Shown: positions 33,893 to 40,838 of the stretch, piece after piece
Numbering within the stretch: position 1 is the first letter of the stretch
How the letters are laid out: each line of letters begins with the position of its first letter
NCBI GenBank assembly: GCA_964370195.1
Contig: CAYJIH010000013.1
Location: forward strand, 1-40,838
Direction: 5' to 3'
Source of the DNA: JAAYCI01 sp964370195
GTDB lineage: Bacteria; Bacillota; Clostridia; Oscillospirales; Ruminococcaceae
Length of the DNA stretch: 40,838 nt
Made by a program: the position numbers and the translations under genes
The notes under the pieces: model-generated
Database searches by the model: none
Told to the model about the DNA's origin: nothing
Seen by the model: the letters and a program-made list of their open reading frames with translations, nothing else

Positions 33893-35119
33893 ATGGGGGG
33901 GAATGGTTTGTCGTCCAACCTATCGCTGGAATCCGGTTGTGCCGCGGCACTTTTGTGCGGTGGAAAAAGCCGCCGAATGGGGTTTGACAAGGCATTCCTT
34001 CAGTGGCACGGCCGCCCGTTGTTGCAGGTGCAAACAGAACGGTTACAGGCGTGTTTTGCACATGTTTTGCTTGTGTGCGACACAAAAGAGAAATTTGCCG
34101 GCACGCAATACGAACACAGCATGGCTTTTGCCGAAGATGGCTACCCCGGCACGGGGCCACTGGGGGCGGTGTGCACGGCGCTTTTGCAAACAGCGCAGCC
34201 GTATGTGTTTGTTATGGCGTGCGACATGCCATATTTTGACAAGGAGTTACTGGCACAGCTGTGGCAATTGGCCATAAACAGCGAGGCCGATGTGGCCATG
34301 TGCACGCACAGCGGCCACGATGAGCCTTTGTTTGCGTTCTATCACCGCCGCTGTCTTGCCCTGTTTGAAGCGCAACTGGCGGAGGGAGATTACCGCTTGC
34401 GTGGTAGTTTTGCACAGTTGAATGTAAAAAAAATGGAAGTAAATGAAGCGCGCGCGGCGGTTGCCTTTGCCAACCTCAACACAAAAGAGGAACTGGAAAA
34501 TAGCCAAAGTGCGCATGAAACAGTGCCAAACCTAGTGCAGGTGGGGGCGTTTGGCCGCAACGATGGCAAAACGACGTTGGCCTGCCGCATTATAGAACAA
34601 CTAAGCCGGCAGGCGCCGGTTATAGCGGTAAAGCTTATTTGTGTAGAAGACGATGGCGGGCATTGCCATCGTGGTGGTGCGGGATGTGGCATGTGCACCG
34701 GCTTACAAGGGCCGTTCGACTGCCGAGTTGAAACAGATGAGAACAGCGGAAAAGACACCGCACTGATGAAAAAAGCCGGTGCAACGCAGGCGTATTTATT
34801 GCGAAGCCGAAAGCACAGCATGGCCAAAGCGTTTACTGCCTTTTTGCAGGAACATGTGCCGCATGGCGCGTTGGTTGTGTGCGAGTCGAACCGGCTTCGG
34901 TTTTATGTGAAACCGGGTGTGTTTTTATTTGCGGCAGAAAATTTGGCAAAGCAAAAGGATATAAAACCACAGGCGAGCGAGCTGAGTGTTCTTGCGGATT
35001 GTGTGGTGGAAAAGGGGTGCAGTGCCCCACAATTGCATGTAAGTAAAACCCCAAACGGAAGCTTACGCGTTGCGCTACAGCACTGTTTGGTAGATATAGA
35101 AGGGAGCGTACAACCATGA
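33893..35119 (+). CDS. MobA-MobB fusion, molybdopterin cofactor nucleotide attachment
   Basis: A two-domain protein of about 408 residues. The first half is MobA-like, with the nucleotidyltransferase signature LLCGGKSRRMGFDKA, and transfers GMP (or CMP) to molybdopterin. The second half, from about residue 215, is a MobB-like P-loop domain (GAFGRNDGKTT) and carries an unusual Cys/His run (HCHRGGAGCGMC). The start is uncertain: TTG 33887, ATG 33893 without a ribosome site, or TTG 33908 with GGGGGG about six bases upstream. It overlaps the NuoE-like gene by ATGA, so it is translationally coupled to the formate dehydrogenase operon, whose catalytic subunit needs the finished cofactor. Confidence 0.85.
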   Translation: MGGNGLSSNLSLESGCAAALLCGGKSRRMGFDKAFLQWHGRPLLQVQTERLQACFAHVLLVCDTKEKFAGTQYEHSMAFAEDGYPGTGPLGAVCTALLQTAQPYVFVMACDMPYFDKELLAQLWQLAINSEADVAMCTHSGHDEPLFAFYHRRCLALFEAQLAEGDYRLRGSFAQLNVKKMEVNEARAAVAFANLNTKEELENSQSAHETVPNLVQVGAFGRNDGKTTLACRIIEQLSRQAPVIAVKLICVEDDGGHCHRGGAGCGMCTGLQGPFDCRVETDENSGKDTALMKKAGATQAYLLRSRKHSMAKAFTAFLQEHVPHGALVVCESNRLRFYVKPGVFLFAAENLAKQKDIKPQASELSVLADCVVEKGCSAPQLHVSKTPNGSLRVALQHCLVDIEGSVQP

Positions 35120-35592
35120 CAAGGGAACAGGTCAAACATGTGGTGGCCGAAAACGGGGGACGGAAAGAGAATATATTGGCGATGTTGCTAGACTGCCAAT
35201 ATGCCTCGGAGCAAAATTTCGTTGACCGTGAAACGGCCGGCCACATCGCGCAGGAATTAGAACTATCCGAAACGCGTGTGTTCGAACTTTTAAGCTATTA
35301 TGCCATGTTAAACACAACACCGAAAGCAAAGCACATTTTGCAAGTATGTCATTCGTCGCCATGTCATTTTTCTGGCGAAAACTGGGTGCTGGAAACCTTG
35401 CAAAAGAAATTGGGTGTGAAAGTAGGCGAGGCAACGGCCGACGGCCTTTTCCTCATCGAACACACACCGTGTGTAGGTGCGTGCGACATCGGCCCGGTAA
35501 TCAAAGTGCGCGACCGAGTGTTTGGCAGCTTGGACGAAACGGCCATTGATGCACTGTTGGATGGCCTGCGTGCAGGCAGCCTTGAGCAATAA
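35116..35592 (+). CDS. NuoE-like [2Fe-2S] subunit of formate dehydrogenase
   Basis: A 158-residue thioredoxin-fold ferredoxin, homologous to NuoE of complex I and HydC/HndA of hydrogenases. The [2Fe-2S] ligands are C78 and C83 (CHSSPC) with C119 and C123 (CVGAC). It passes electrons to or from the FMN subunit encoded next. The start codon overlaps the mob stop codon (ATGA). It lies 11 bp before the NuoF-like gene. In this setting it belongs to a soluble NAD-linked formate dehydrogenase, not to a respiratory complex I, because no other nuo genes follow. Confidence 0.93.
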   Translation: MTREQVKHVVAENGGRKENILAMLLDCQYASEQNFVDRETAGHIAQELELSETRVFELLSYYAMLNTTPKAKHILQVCHSSPCHFSGENWVLETLQKKLGVKVGEATADGLFLIEHTPCVGACDIGPVIKVRDRVFGSLDETAIDALLDGLRAGSLEQ

Positions 35593-35603
35593 GGGGGGAG
35601 ACG

Positions 35604-36860
35604 ATGGAAGACAACAAAGTGTTATTAAAACGCATAGGTAAGTTGCAAAACCCGGCCTCGATAGAAGAATATAAGGCGCTGGGCGGTTTTGCGGCAATCG
35701 AAAAAGCCGTTACGATGGATAAAGAACAAGTGCTGTGCGAAATGGATGACGCCATGCTGCGTGGACGCGGCGGTGCGGCATTCCCGGCGGGCAGCAAGTG
35801 GCGCCATTTGTATGGCAATACCAATTTCCCAAAATACATTGTATGTAATGCAGACGAGGGCGAGCCGGGCACGTTTAAAGACAAAATGCTTTTGGCGCAA
35901 GATCCTTTGTCTGTGATAGAAGGCATGTTGATTGCCGGTTGGCTGTTTGGGGCCGAGGCGGGATACATCTACATCCGCGGCGAGTATCACGCTTTGCAAA
36001 AACAATTTGTACAAGCGCTGGAAAATGCCGAAAAAGCCGGTTATCTTGGCGATAACATCATGGGACGCGGTTTTTCGTATCGTATCCACATGGTGTCGGG
36101 TGCAGGCGCGTATGTATGCGGCGAGAACTCAGCACTGCTGAACTCGGTAGAAGGCAAAACAGGCCGTCCACGTATCAAACCACCACACCTTGCCGATGTG
36201 GGCTTGTTTTTACAGCCAACACTTGTAAACAACGTAGAATCGTTTGCATGTGTGCCACAAATCATCGAGCGTGGCGGCAAGGGCTTTTTGGCGCTTGGCA
36301 CCGAAGATGGTGGCGGCACAAAGCTTATTTGTTTGTCGGGCCACATTAAAAACCGCGGTGTATATGAAGTGCCACTGGGCACACCGCTTTCCGACATTCT
36401 GTACGGCGAGCAATACGGCGGTGGCATCTCTACCGGTCGTCCCCTTGGGTTCATCCATTTTGGCGGCCAAAGCGGGCCCATTGGTTTCCCCGAAAATATA
36501 GAGAACATGATTTACAGCTATCAAGGCTTGTGGGATTGTGGCCTTGCCATTGGCTCGGGTGCCATTGTGGTGATGGACGACAGCGTGAATGTGGTGGAAT
36601 ATCTGGAAAATGTAATGGAATTTTTCATCCACGAAAGCTGTGGCAAATGCACACCATGTCGCCTTGGCACGGCACGCTTGCGCGAAATGCTGCACACGTT
36701 TGTGCAAGGCAATGCAAAAGAAAGCGATTTGCCAAAGATGGAAGGGATGCTTATGCATCTTGCAAATATCTCGGCCTGCGGGCTTGGGCAAAGTGTGCCC
36801 ACGTCGCTCCGTTGTGCCTTAAAACATCGCCGCCACGCGTTTGAAGCGTGCATTCGGTAG
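35604..36860 (+). CDS. NuoF-like NAD(H)/FMN subunit of formate dehydrogenase
   Basis: A 418-residue flavoprotein with the NADH and FMN sites: GRGGAAFPAGSKW at 54-66, NADEGEPGTFKD at 82-93 and YVCGENSALLNSVEG. One [4Fe-4S] cluster is held by C346, C349, C352 and C392. It lacks the extra N-terminal thioredoxin-like and C-terminal ferredoxin domains of HydB-type bifurcating hydrogenase subunits, so it is the compact NuoF form. ATG follows GGGGGG by six bases. It sits between the NuoE-like and FdhA genes with gaps of 11 and 13 bp. Reaction: hydride exchange between NAD(H) and the Fe-S chain to FdhA. Confidence 0.94.
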   Translation: MEDNKVLLKRIGKLQNPASIEEYKALGGFAAIEKAVTMDKEQVLCEMDDAMLRGRGGAAFPAGSKWRHLYGNTNFPKYIVCNADEGEPGTFKDKMLLAQDPLSVIEGMLIAGWLFGAEAGYIYIRGEYHALQKQFVQALENAEKAGYLGDNIMGRGFSYRIHMVSGAGAYVCGENSALLNSVEGKTGRPRIKPPHLADVGLFLQPTLVNNVESFACVPQIIERGGKGFLALGTEDGGGTKLICLSGHIKNRGVYEVPLGTPLSDILYGEQYGGGISTGRPLGFIHFGGQSGPIGFPENIENMIYSYQGLWDCGLAIGSGAIVVMDDSVNVVEYLENVMEFFIHESCGKCTPCRLGTARLREMLHTFVQGNAKESDLPKMEGMLMHLANISACGLGQSVPTSLRCALKHRRHAFEACIR

Positions 36861-36873
36861 AGAGGAGATTTTG

Positions 36874-39594
36874 ATGAAAGAGACAAAATTGGTTCGTGTA
36901 ACGATAGATGGCCATGTGTGCGACGTGCCGAAGGGTACCAAATTGCTTGCGGCCTGCCAAGAGCTTGGCATTGAAGTGCCGACGCTTTGCCATTTAAAAC
37001 ACTTAGCGCCAGACGGCAGCTGCCGCTTATGTGTGGTAGAAGTGGAGGGTGGACGCAAAGGCGGCTTGCCCACAGCTTGTACCGAAGAATGTAAGGATGG
37101 CATGGTGGTGTTTACGCGCTCGCCCCGCGTGGTGGAAGCGCGCCGCTTCGTGCTCGATTTGCTTTTAAGCCAACACGTGCAAACGTGTTTCTCTTGTGCA
37201 CGCAATGGTTCGTGCAAGCTGCAAGACTATAGCCTTGAGTATGGCCTTGAAAAAAGCAGTTATCCACCCAAAAGCCACCCACATTTCGGCCTCGAAGATG
37301 ATAGCAACCGCTTTTATGAGTTCACGCCCGAAAAATGCATCATGTGCCGCCGCTGTGCCCGCACATGTAGTTTCTTGCAAGGCCGCGATGTGTTAAGCAT
37401 TGCAGGGCGCGGTGCCGATACTCTGATTAGCCCGGCATATTACTTGCCACGTGGCGAAGAAGCCTCGAAATGTGAAAGCTGTGGCAACTGTGTGCAAAAC
37501 TGCCCCACGGGCGCTTTGAGCAGCAAAGACGAACGCCGTGGCTACCGCAGCTACGAAGTGGAGCGCACCCGCACCACTTGCCCGCACTGTGCGGTTGGAT
37601 GTCAGCTGGATTTACTTACGAAAAACGGCAAAGTGGTGGGTGTAGAAGGTGCCGATGGCCCCACAAACAGCGAGATGCTTTGTGTAAAAGGCCGTTTTGG
37701 CTCATACAAATTTCTCTCTGCGGGCGACCGCCTTACAAAGCCGCTGATCAAAGGCGACGATGGCGAGTTCCATGAGGCCAGCTGGGAGGAAGCACTTTCC
37801 CTAGTGGCAGAAAAATTGGGCCATATTAAAGACACACACGGTGCGAATGCCATTGCCGGCTTCTCGTGCTCGCGTAGCCCCAATGAGGACAACTACCTTT
37901 TCCAAAAAATGATGCGCGCAGCCGTTGGCACAAATAATGTCGACAACTGCGCACGAGTCTGACACAGCCCTTCTGTTGCAGGTCTTGCAACAACGTTGGG
38001 TTCTGGCGCTATGACGAACCCCTTCGCGGACATCACAACCGGTGTGGATGTTATCCTCCTCATTGGCTCAAATCCCGAAGAAGCGCATCCTGTGTTTGGC
38101 ACAAAAATCCGCAAAGCCGTGCGCGAAGGCGCAAAGCTGATTGTGGTAGACCCACGCCAAATTGATTTGGCAAAACAGGCCGAGGTGCACCTTCAGCTGA
38201 AAGCCGGCACAAACGTGGCGTTTGCAAACGGCATGATGAATGTGATTTTAACAGAAGGTTTGGCCGATGAAGAATTCATCAATAGCCGCACCGAAAATTT
38301 TGAACAACTGAAACCCATTATTTTGGAATACACACCTGAAAAAGTGGCCGATATCTGTGGCATCAATGCCGACGATTTGCGCCATGCCGCGCGCTTGTAT
38401 GCAAAGGCAGACAAAGCACCGCTGATGTACTGCCTTGGCGTTACAGAGCATTCCACCGGCACCGAGGGCGTAATGAGCCTTTCGAACTTGGCGATGCTTT
38501 GCGGAAAAGTTGGCAAAAGCGGCTGTGGTGTAAACCCCATTCGTGGCCAAAACAACGTGCAGGGCGCCTGCGATATGGGCTGTTTGCCGGCCGATTATCC
38601 GGGCTATCAAAAGGTAACAAACCCTGCCGCGCAAGAAAAATTTGAAAAAGCATGGGGCGTTTCCCTAAGTGGGGAAGCCGGCCTAACGTCCACACAAATT
38701 CCACATGCAGTGGAGCATGGCCGTGTAAAAGGGCTGTATATCTTTGGCGAAGACCCAATGAGAACCGACCCGGACCTTGGACATATCCACAAAATGTTGT
38801 CTAGTTTGCAGTTTTTGGTGGTGCAGGAGCTGTTTTTAACCGAAACGGCTAAACATGCACACGTGGTGTTGCCGGGCTCGGCCTATGCGGAAAAAGAGGG
38901 TACGTTCACAAACTCTGAGCGCCGTTTGCAACGCGTGCGCAAAGCGGTGCAAGCACCGGGCGAGGCACGCCTTGACACCGACATTTTTGTAGACGTGATG
39001 AACCGCCTTGGATACAACCAAGCGCCCATCACATCGGCACAGCTGATGGACGAGCTTGCGTCGCTTACACCTTCTTACGGTGGCATTAGCCATGCACGGC
39101 TGGACAAAGGCGATGTGCTGCATTGGCCGTGCCCAGACGAAAACCATGCGGGAACACCCATTTTGCATATTGGAAAATGTTCGCGTGGGCTTGGTTTGTT
39201 CTACCCACTGCACTACGAAGAGTCTGCCGAGGTGGCGGATGTAGATTATCCGTACACATTGGTAACGGGACGTATGTTGTACCATTATAATGCCGGCGCC
39301 ATGACACAGCGCACGGAAGGCTTGAATGAGATTGCACCGGCCTCCTATGTGGAGATGCACTGCGACGATGCCGCCATCCTTGGTGTGGAAAACGGTGGAC
39401 GTGTGCGCATTGCTTCGCGTCGTGGCGAAATTGAAACCACAGCACGTGTGGGCACAAAAGTGCGCCTTGGCGAAGTGTTTATGACATTCCACTTCGAAGA
39501 TGGCAATGCAAACCACCTAACAAACTCGGCCACCGACAAAATGGCCAAAGTGCCTGAGTACAAGGTGACGGCGGTAAGCATTAAGCGTGTGTAA
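36874..39594 (+). CDS. fdhA: Formate dehydrogenase catalytic subunit, selenocysteine-containing
   Basis: A 906-residue selenoprotein that interconverts formate and CO2 at a Mo- or W-bis-pyranopterin site. TGA at 37960-37962 is read as Sec363 in CARV-U-HSPS, the FdhF active-site context, followed by a SECIS hairpin. N-terminal part: [2Fe-2S] C39, C50, C53, C69; a His/Cys cluster H101, C105, C108, C114; two [4Fe-4S] sets C155/158/161/165 and C200/203/206/210. The molybdopterin domain begins with C236, C239, C243 and C270. ATG 36874 has GGAG six bases upstream. It is the last gene of the mob-NuoE-NuoF operon, and the parts together make an NAD-linked, possibly ferredoxin-bifurcating enzyme (inference). 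Ordinary gene callers will split it at the TGA. Confidence 0.96.
37960..37992 (+). promoter_or_regulatory. UGA selenocysteine codon and bacterial SECIS element
   Basis: After the UGA, TGTTGCA (37974-37980) pairs with TGCAACA (37986-37992) around the loop GGTCT. The loop begins 18 nt after the UGA, and the core TTGCAGGTCT equals that remembered for E. coli fdhF, where SelB binds the loop. The genome must therefore encode SelA/SelB/SelC/SelD elsewhere. Confidence 0.93.
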
Positions 39595-39620
39595 CACAGA
39601 AAAAATATTTTGAAATAGCA

Positions 39621-39653
39621 AAATCCCCTTCCTGTCTGGAAGGGGATTTTTTG
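39621..39653 (+). terminator. Terminator of the mob-fdh operon
   Basis: A perfect 12-13-bp stem (AAATCCCCTTCC with its complement) with a 5-nt loop, ending in six T, 26 bases after the fdhA stop. The A-run upstream also allows action on the other strand. Confidence 0.93.
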
Positions 39654-39833
39654 AAGGGAGATTTGGCACAGGGCAAGCATGTGTTTTTTAAAATGAGTAG
39701 CTTAAAACAACGCGGTTCCTTTTTGAATAAACCGAAAAGACCTTTTTTGCGTTGTGCCTTTGGTAGACATCACAGTTTTTTGACGTGTGTTCTGGGCAAA
39801 GTGAACAAAGTTTTTGTGAAAATTCATTAGCAA
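39654..39833. other. Spacer before the hydroxylase promoter
   Basis: Non-coding. It contains ACAACGC (39707-39713) paired with GCGTTGT (39749-39755), and inside that a GGTT/AACC stem. The structure lies upstream of the promoter at 39834, so it is not in that transcript. I see no gene. Confidence 0.4.
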
Positions 39834-39863
39834 TTGACAGTATGGATTCATCTGCGGTATAAT
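39834..39863 (+). promoter_or_regulatory. Strong sigma-A promoter before the hydroxylase genes
   Basis: Consensus TTGACA (39834-39839) and consensus TATAAT (39858-39863) separated by 18 bases. The start of transcription is expected near 39870, about 165 nt before the [2Fe-2S] subunit gene. Confidence 0.85.
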
Positions 39864-39885
39864 TCTTTGTAGTACAAAGGTATTT

Positions 39886-39987
39886 ATGGATGGTGAGAAA
39901 CCTGAAGAATTAGCAGGGGAAGCACAAAAAAATAGAAAACCCAAGGATATCCGCTCGGAGCGCCTTGCGCCGTGGTGGATTTTTTAA
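39886..39987 (+). CDS. Putative 33-residue small protein
   Basis: Short frame beginning MDGEKPEELAGEAQ and ending APWWIF. AAAGG lies five bases before ATG, and a consensus promoter lies about 20 bases before that, so it would be the first gene of the hydroxylase transcript. The peptide is highly charged with a hydrophobic aromatic end. I recognise no family. It may be a true microprotein, a regulatory leader peptide, or chance; the good ribosome site favours translation. Confidence 0.4.
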   Translation: MDGEKPEELAGEAQKNRKPKDIRSERLAPWWIF

Positions 39988-40035
39988 AACAAGAAAAAAG
40001 AGAAGACGCAAAAAGCAAAATAGGAGGCATTGTAA

Positions 40036-40512
40036 ATGGAAACTTTTCATCTAAAAATCAACGGTGAAGAAATGGCCGTGCAATCCGAAAAAAATTGGAA
40101 TTTATTGTATGTTCTGCGTGAAGTGCTGGACCTAACAGGCGCTAAGTGTGGGTGCAACACAGGCGATTGTGGCGCATGTCGTGTTATTATTGACGGATCA
40201 GCTGTAAATAGCTGCCTGTTTCAGGTGCAAAAGCTAGAGGGAAAAGACATTGTAACCATTGAGGGGGTACGCGGCAAAGATGGCGGCTTGCACCCCATTC
40301 AGCAAGCATTTATTGATGCAGGTGCTGTGCAATGTGGTTATTGTACACCGGGGATGGTTCTTTCGGCAAAAGCCTTGTTGGACAAGACAGAAAATCCAAG
40401 TGATGAAGAGATTTTGGCAGCCATCAACCCAAACCTTTGCCGTTGTACGGGATATGTGAAAATTTTGGATGCGGTGAAACTTGCAGTGGCCCGCATGAAG
40501 GAGGGCGCGTAA
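40036..40512 (+). CDS. [2Fe-2S] subunit of a xanthine-dehydrogenase-type molybdenum hydroxylase
   Basis: A 158-residue subunit of the XdhC/CoxS/CutS type that carries electrons from the Mo site. Plant-ferredoxin-like cluster ligands C38, C40, C45, C48 and C60 (CGCNTGDCGACRV) are followed by the second cluster, C100, C103, C135 and C137 (CGYCTPGM, CRCTGY). The length is normal. ATG follows TAGGAGG by eight bases. The Mo-binding subunit gene starts two bases after its stop. Substrates of this family include purines, nicotinate and aromatic heterocycles or aldehydes; which applies cannot be told from this subunit. Confidence 0.95.
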   Translation: METFHLKINGEEMAVQSEKNWNLLYVLREVLDLTGAKCGCNTGDCGACRVIIDGSAVNSCLFQVQKLEGKDIVTIEGVRGKDGGLHPIQQAFIDAGAVQCGYCTPGMVLSAKALLDKTENPSDEEILAAINPNLCRCTGYVKILDAVKLAVARMKEGA

Positions 40513-40513
40513 G

Positions 40514-40838
40514 ATGAGTGAGTATACCCTAGTGGGTAAAGGGCAGCCCATTCGCGATGCGGCGGCCAAAGTAACAGGGGAACTGCTATACACAGGCGAT
40601 ATGAAATTGCCGAAAATGTTGCATGCAAAAGTTCTTTTTTCAACAGTTGCCCATGCAAAAATTAAAAACATCAACACAGAAAAAGCCGAAGCAATGCCCG
40701 GTGTGCGTGCAGTGGTGTGTTATAAAAATGTGCCGGATTATGCGTTTAACAGCTGTGGCGAAGAGATTGACGGCATCAAAAATGAGAAAATTTTTGACGA
40801 CACCGTGCGTTTTGTTGGCGATAAAGTGGCCGCTGTGG
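40514..40838 (+). CDS. Molybdenum-binding subunit of the hydroxylase, N-terminal part only
   Basis: Open frame from ATG 40514 to the window end (about 108 residues). The beginning, VGKGQPIRDAAAKVTGELLY followed by GDMKLPKMLHAKVLFSTVAHA, is the a/b-hammerhead domain of xanthine-dehydrogenase-type large subunits. GGAGGG lies nine bases upstream, inside the end of the preceding gene, so the two are coupled. The active-site part lies beyond the window, so it cannot be seen whether the enzyme is one of the selenium-dependent molybdenum hydroxylases. Confidence 0.93.
   Translation, partial: MSEYTLVGKGQPIRDAAAKVTGELLYTGDMKLPKMLHAKVLFSTVAHAKIKNINTEKAEAMPGVRAVVCYKNVPDYAFNSCGEEIDGIKNEKIFDDTVRFVGDKVAAV

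Noticed and set aside
38836..39516. A 226-codon minus-strand frame inside fdhA
   Set aside because: It is antisense to a strongly conserved protein sequence, has no ribosome site, and its translation is His/Cys-rich nonsense.
37963..39594. A separate downstream molybdopterin oxidoreductase gene starting at an ATG near 37996, with the upstream frame as a pseudogene
   Set aside because: The frame is continuous through the UGA, the UGA occupies the catalytic Sec position, a SECIS hairpin follows at the standard distance, and there is no ribosome site before 37996.
1..40838. CRISPR array, IS element, prophage or integron
   Set aside because: No regularly spaced direct repeats, transposase or integrase motifs, or attachment duplications were seen on either strand.

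Overview
The window reads as a chromosomal segment of an anaerobic Gram-positive bacterium, most likely a clostridium (Oscillospirales-like is a guess). The grounds are strong AGGAGG-type ribosome sites, frequent GTG/TTG starts, DUF1292 and FapA/DUF342 proteins, a transketolase split into two genes, a selenocysteine formate dehydrogenase linked to NuoE/NuoF-type subunits, and a xanthine-dehydrogenase-type hydroxylase. No phage, IS transposase, CRISPR array, tRNA or rRNA was seen. 

Layout. 1-370: a non-coding cluster of hairpins with terminators pointing both ways. 370-2024 (minus): glycosyltransferase and LUD-domain protein. 2151-4405 (plus): a short leader ORF with an internal terminator-like hairpin, a MATE transporter, and a PlsC acyltransferase. 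4599-7037 (minus): cardiolipin synthase and a cyclophilin lipoprotein. 7255-7860: a DUF1292 protein followed by a probable 6S RNA with its own promoter. 7874-9271 (minus): FapA-like protein. 9461-18426 (plus): Ca2+-type P-ATPase, a giant coiled-coil FtsX-type permease, 5-formyl-THF cyclo-ligase, a dispersed repeat, a BMP/PnrA lipoprotein and uracil phosphoribosyltransferase. 18861-22403: a large c-di-GMP phosphodiesterase with two extracytoplasmic solute-binding modules, a degenerate GGDEF and a C-terminal V4R domain. 22533-28059: a saccharopine-dehydrogenase-like protein (minus), catalase, a membrane protein and the two transketolase halves. 28163-30478 (minus): an apparently active, feedback-inhibitable diguanylate cyclase. 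30727-33582: an LpdD-like protein (minus), an RpiR-type regulator and an FAD-dependent oxidoreductase. 

33893-39594 is a tight operon, mobA-mobB fusion / NuoE-like / NuoF-like / fdhA. fdhA contains an in-frame UGA (codon 363) followed at the canonical distance by a bacterial SECIS hairpin, so the two open frames there are one selenoprotein gene. The operon combines cofactor nucleotide attachment (Mob), an NAD(H)/FMN electron module and the Mo/W-Se catalytic subunit. After a terminator, a strong promoter drives a small ORF and then the start of a second molybdenum enzyme, whose large subunit is cut by the window end. 

The observations most worth following are the SBP-SBP-GGDEF-EAL-V4R receptor, the two copies of a roughly 160-base intergenic repeat whose end pairings are kept although the sequence differs, the coupled leader ORF/attenuator before the MATE gene, the orphan LpdD-like gene, and the selenium-dependent formate dehydrogenase operon.
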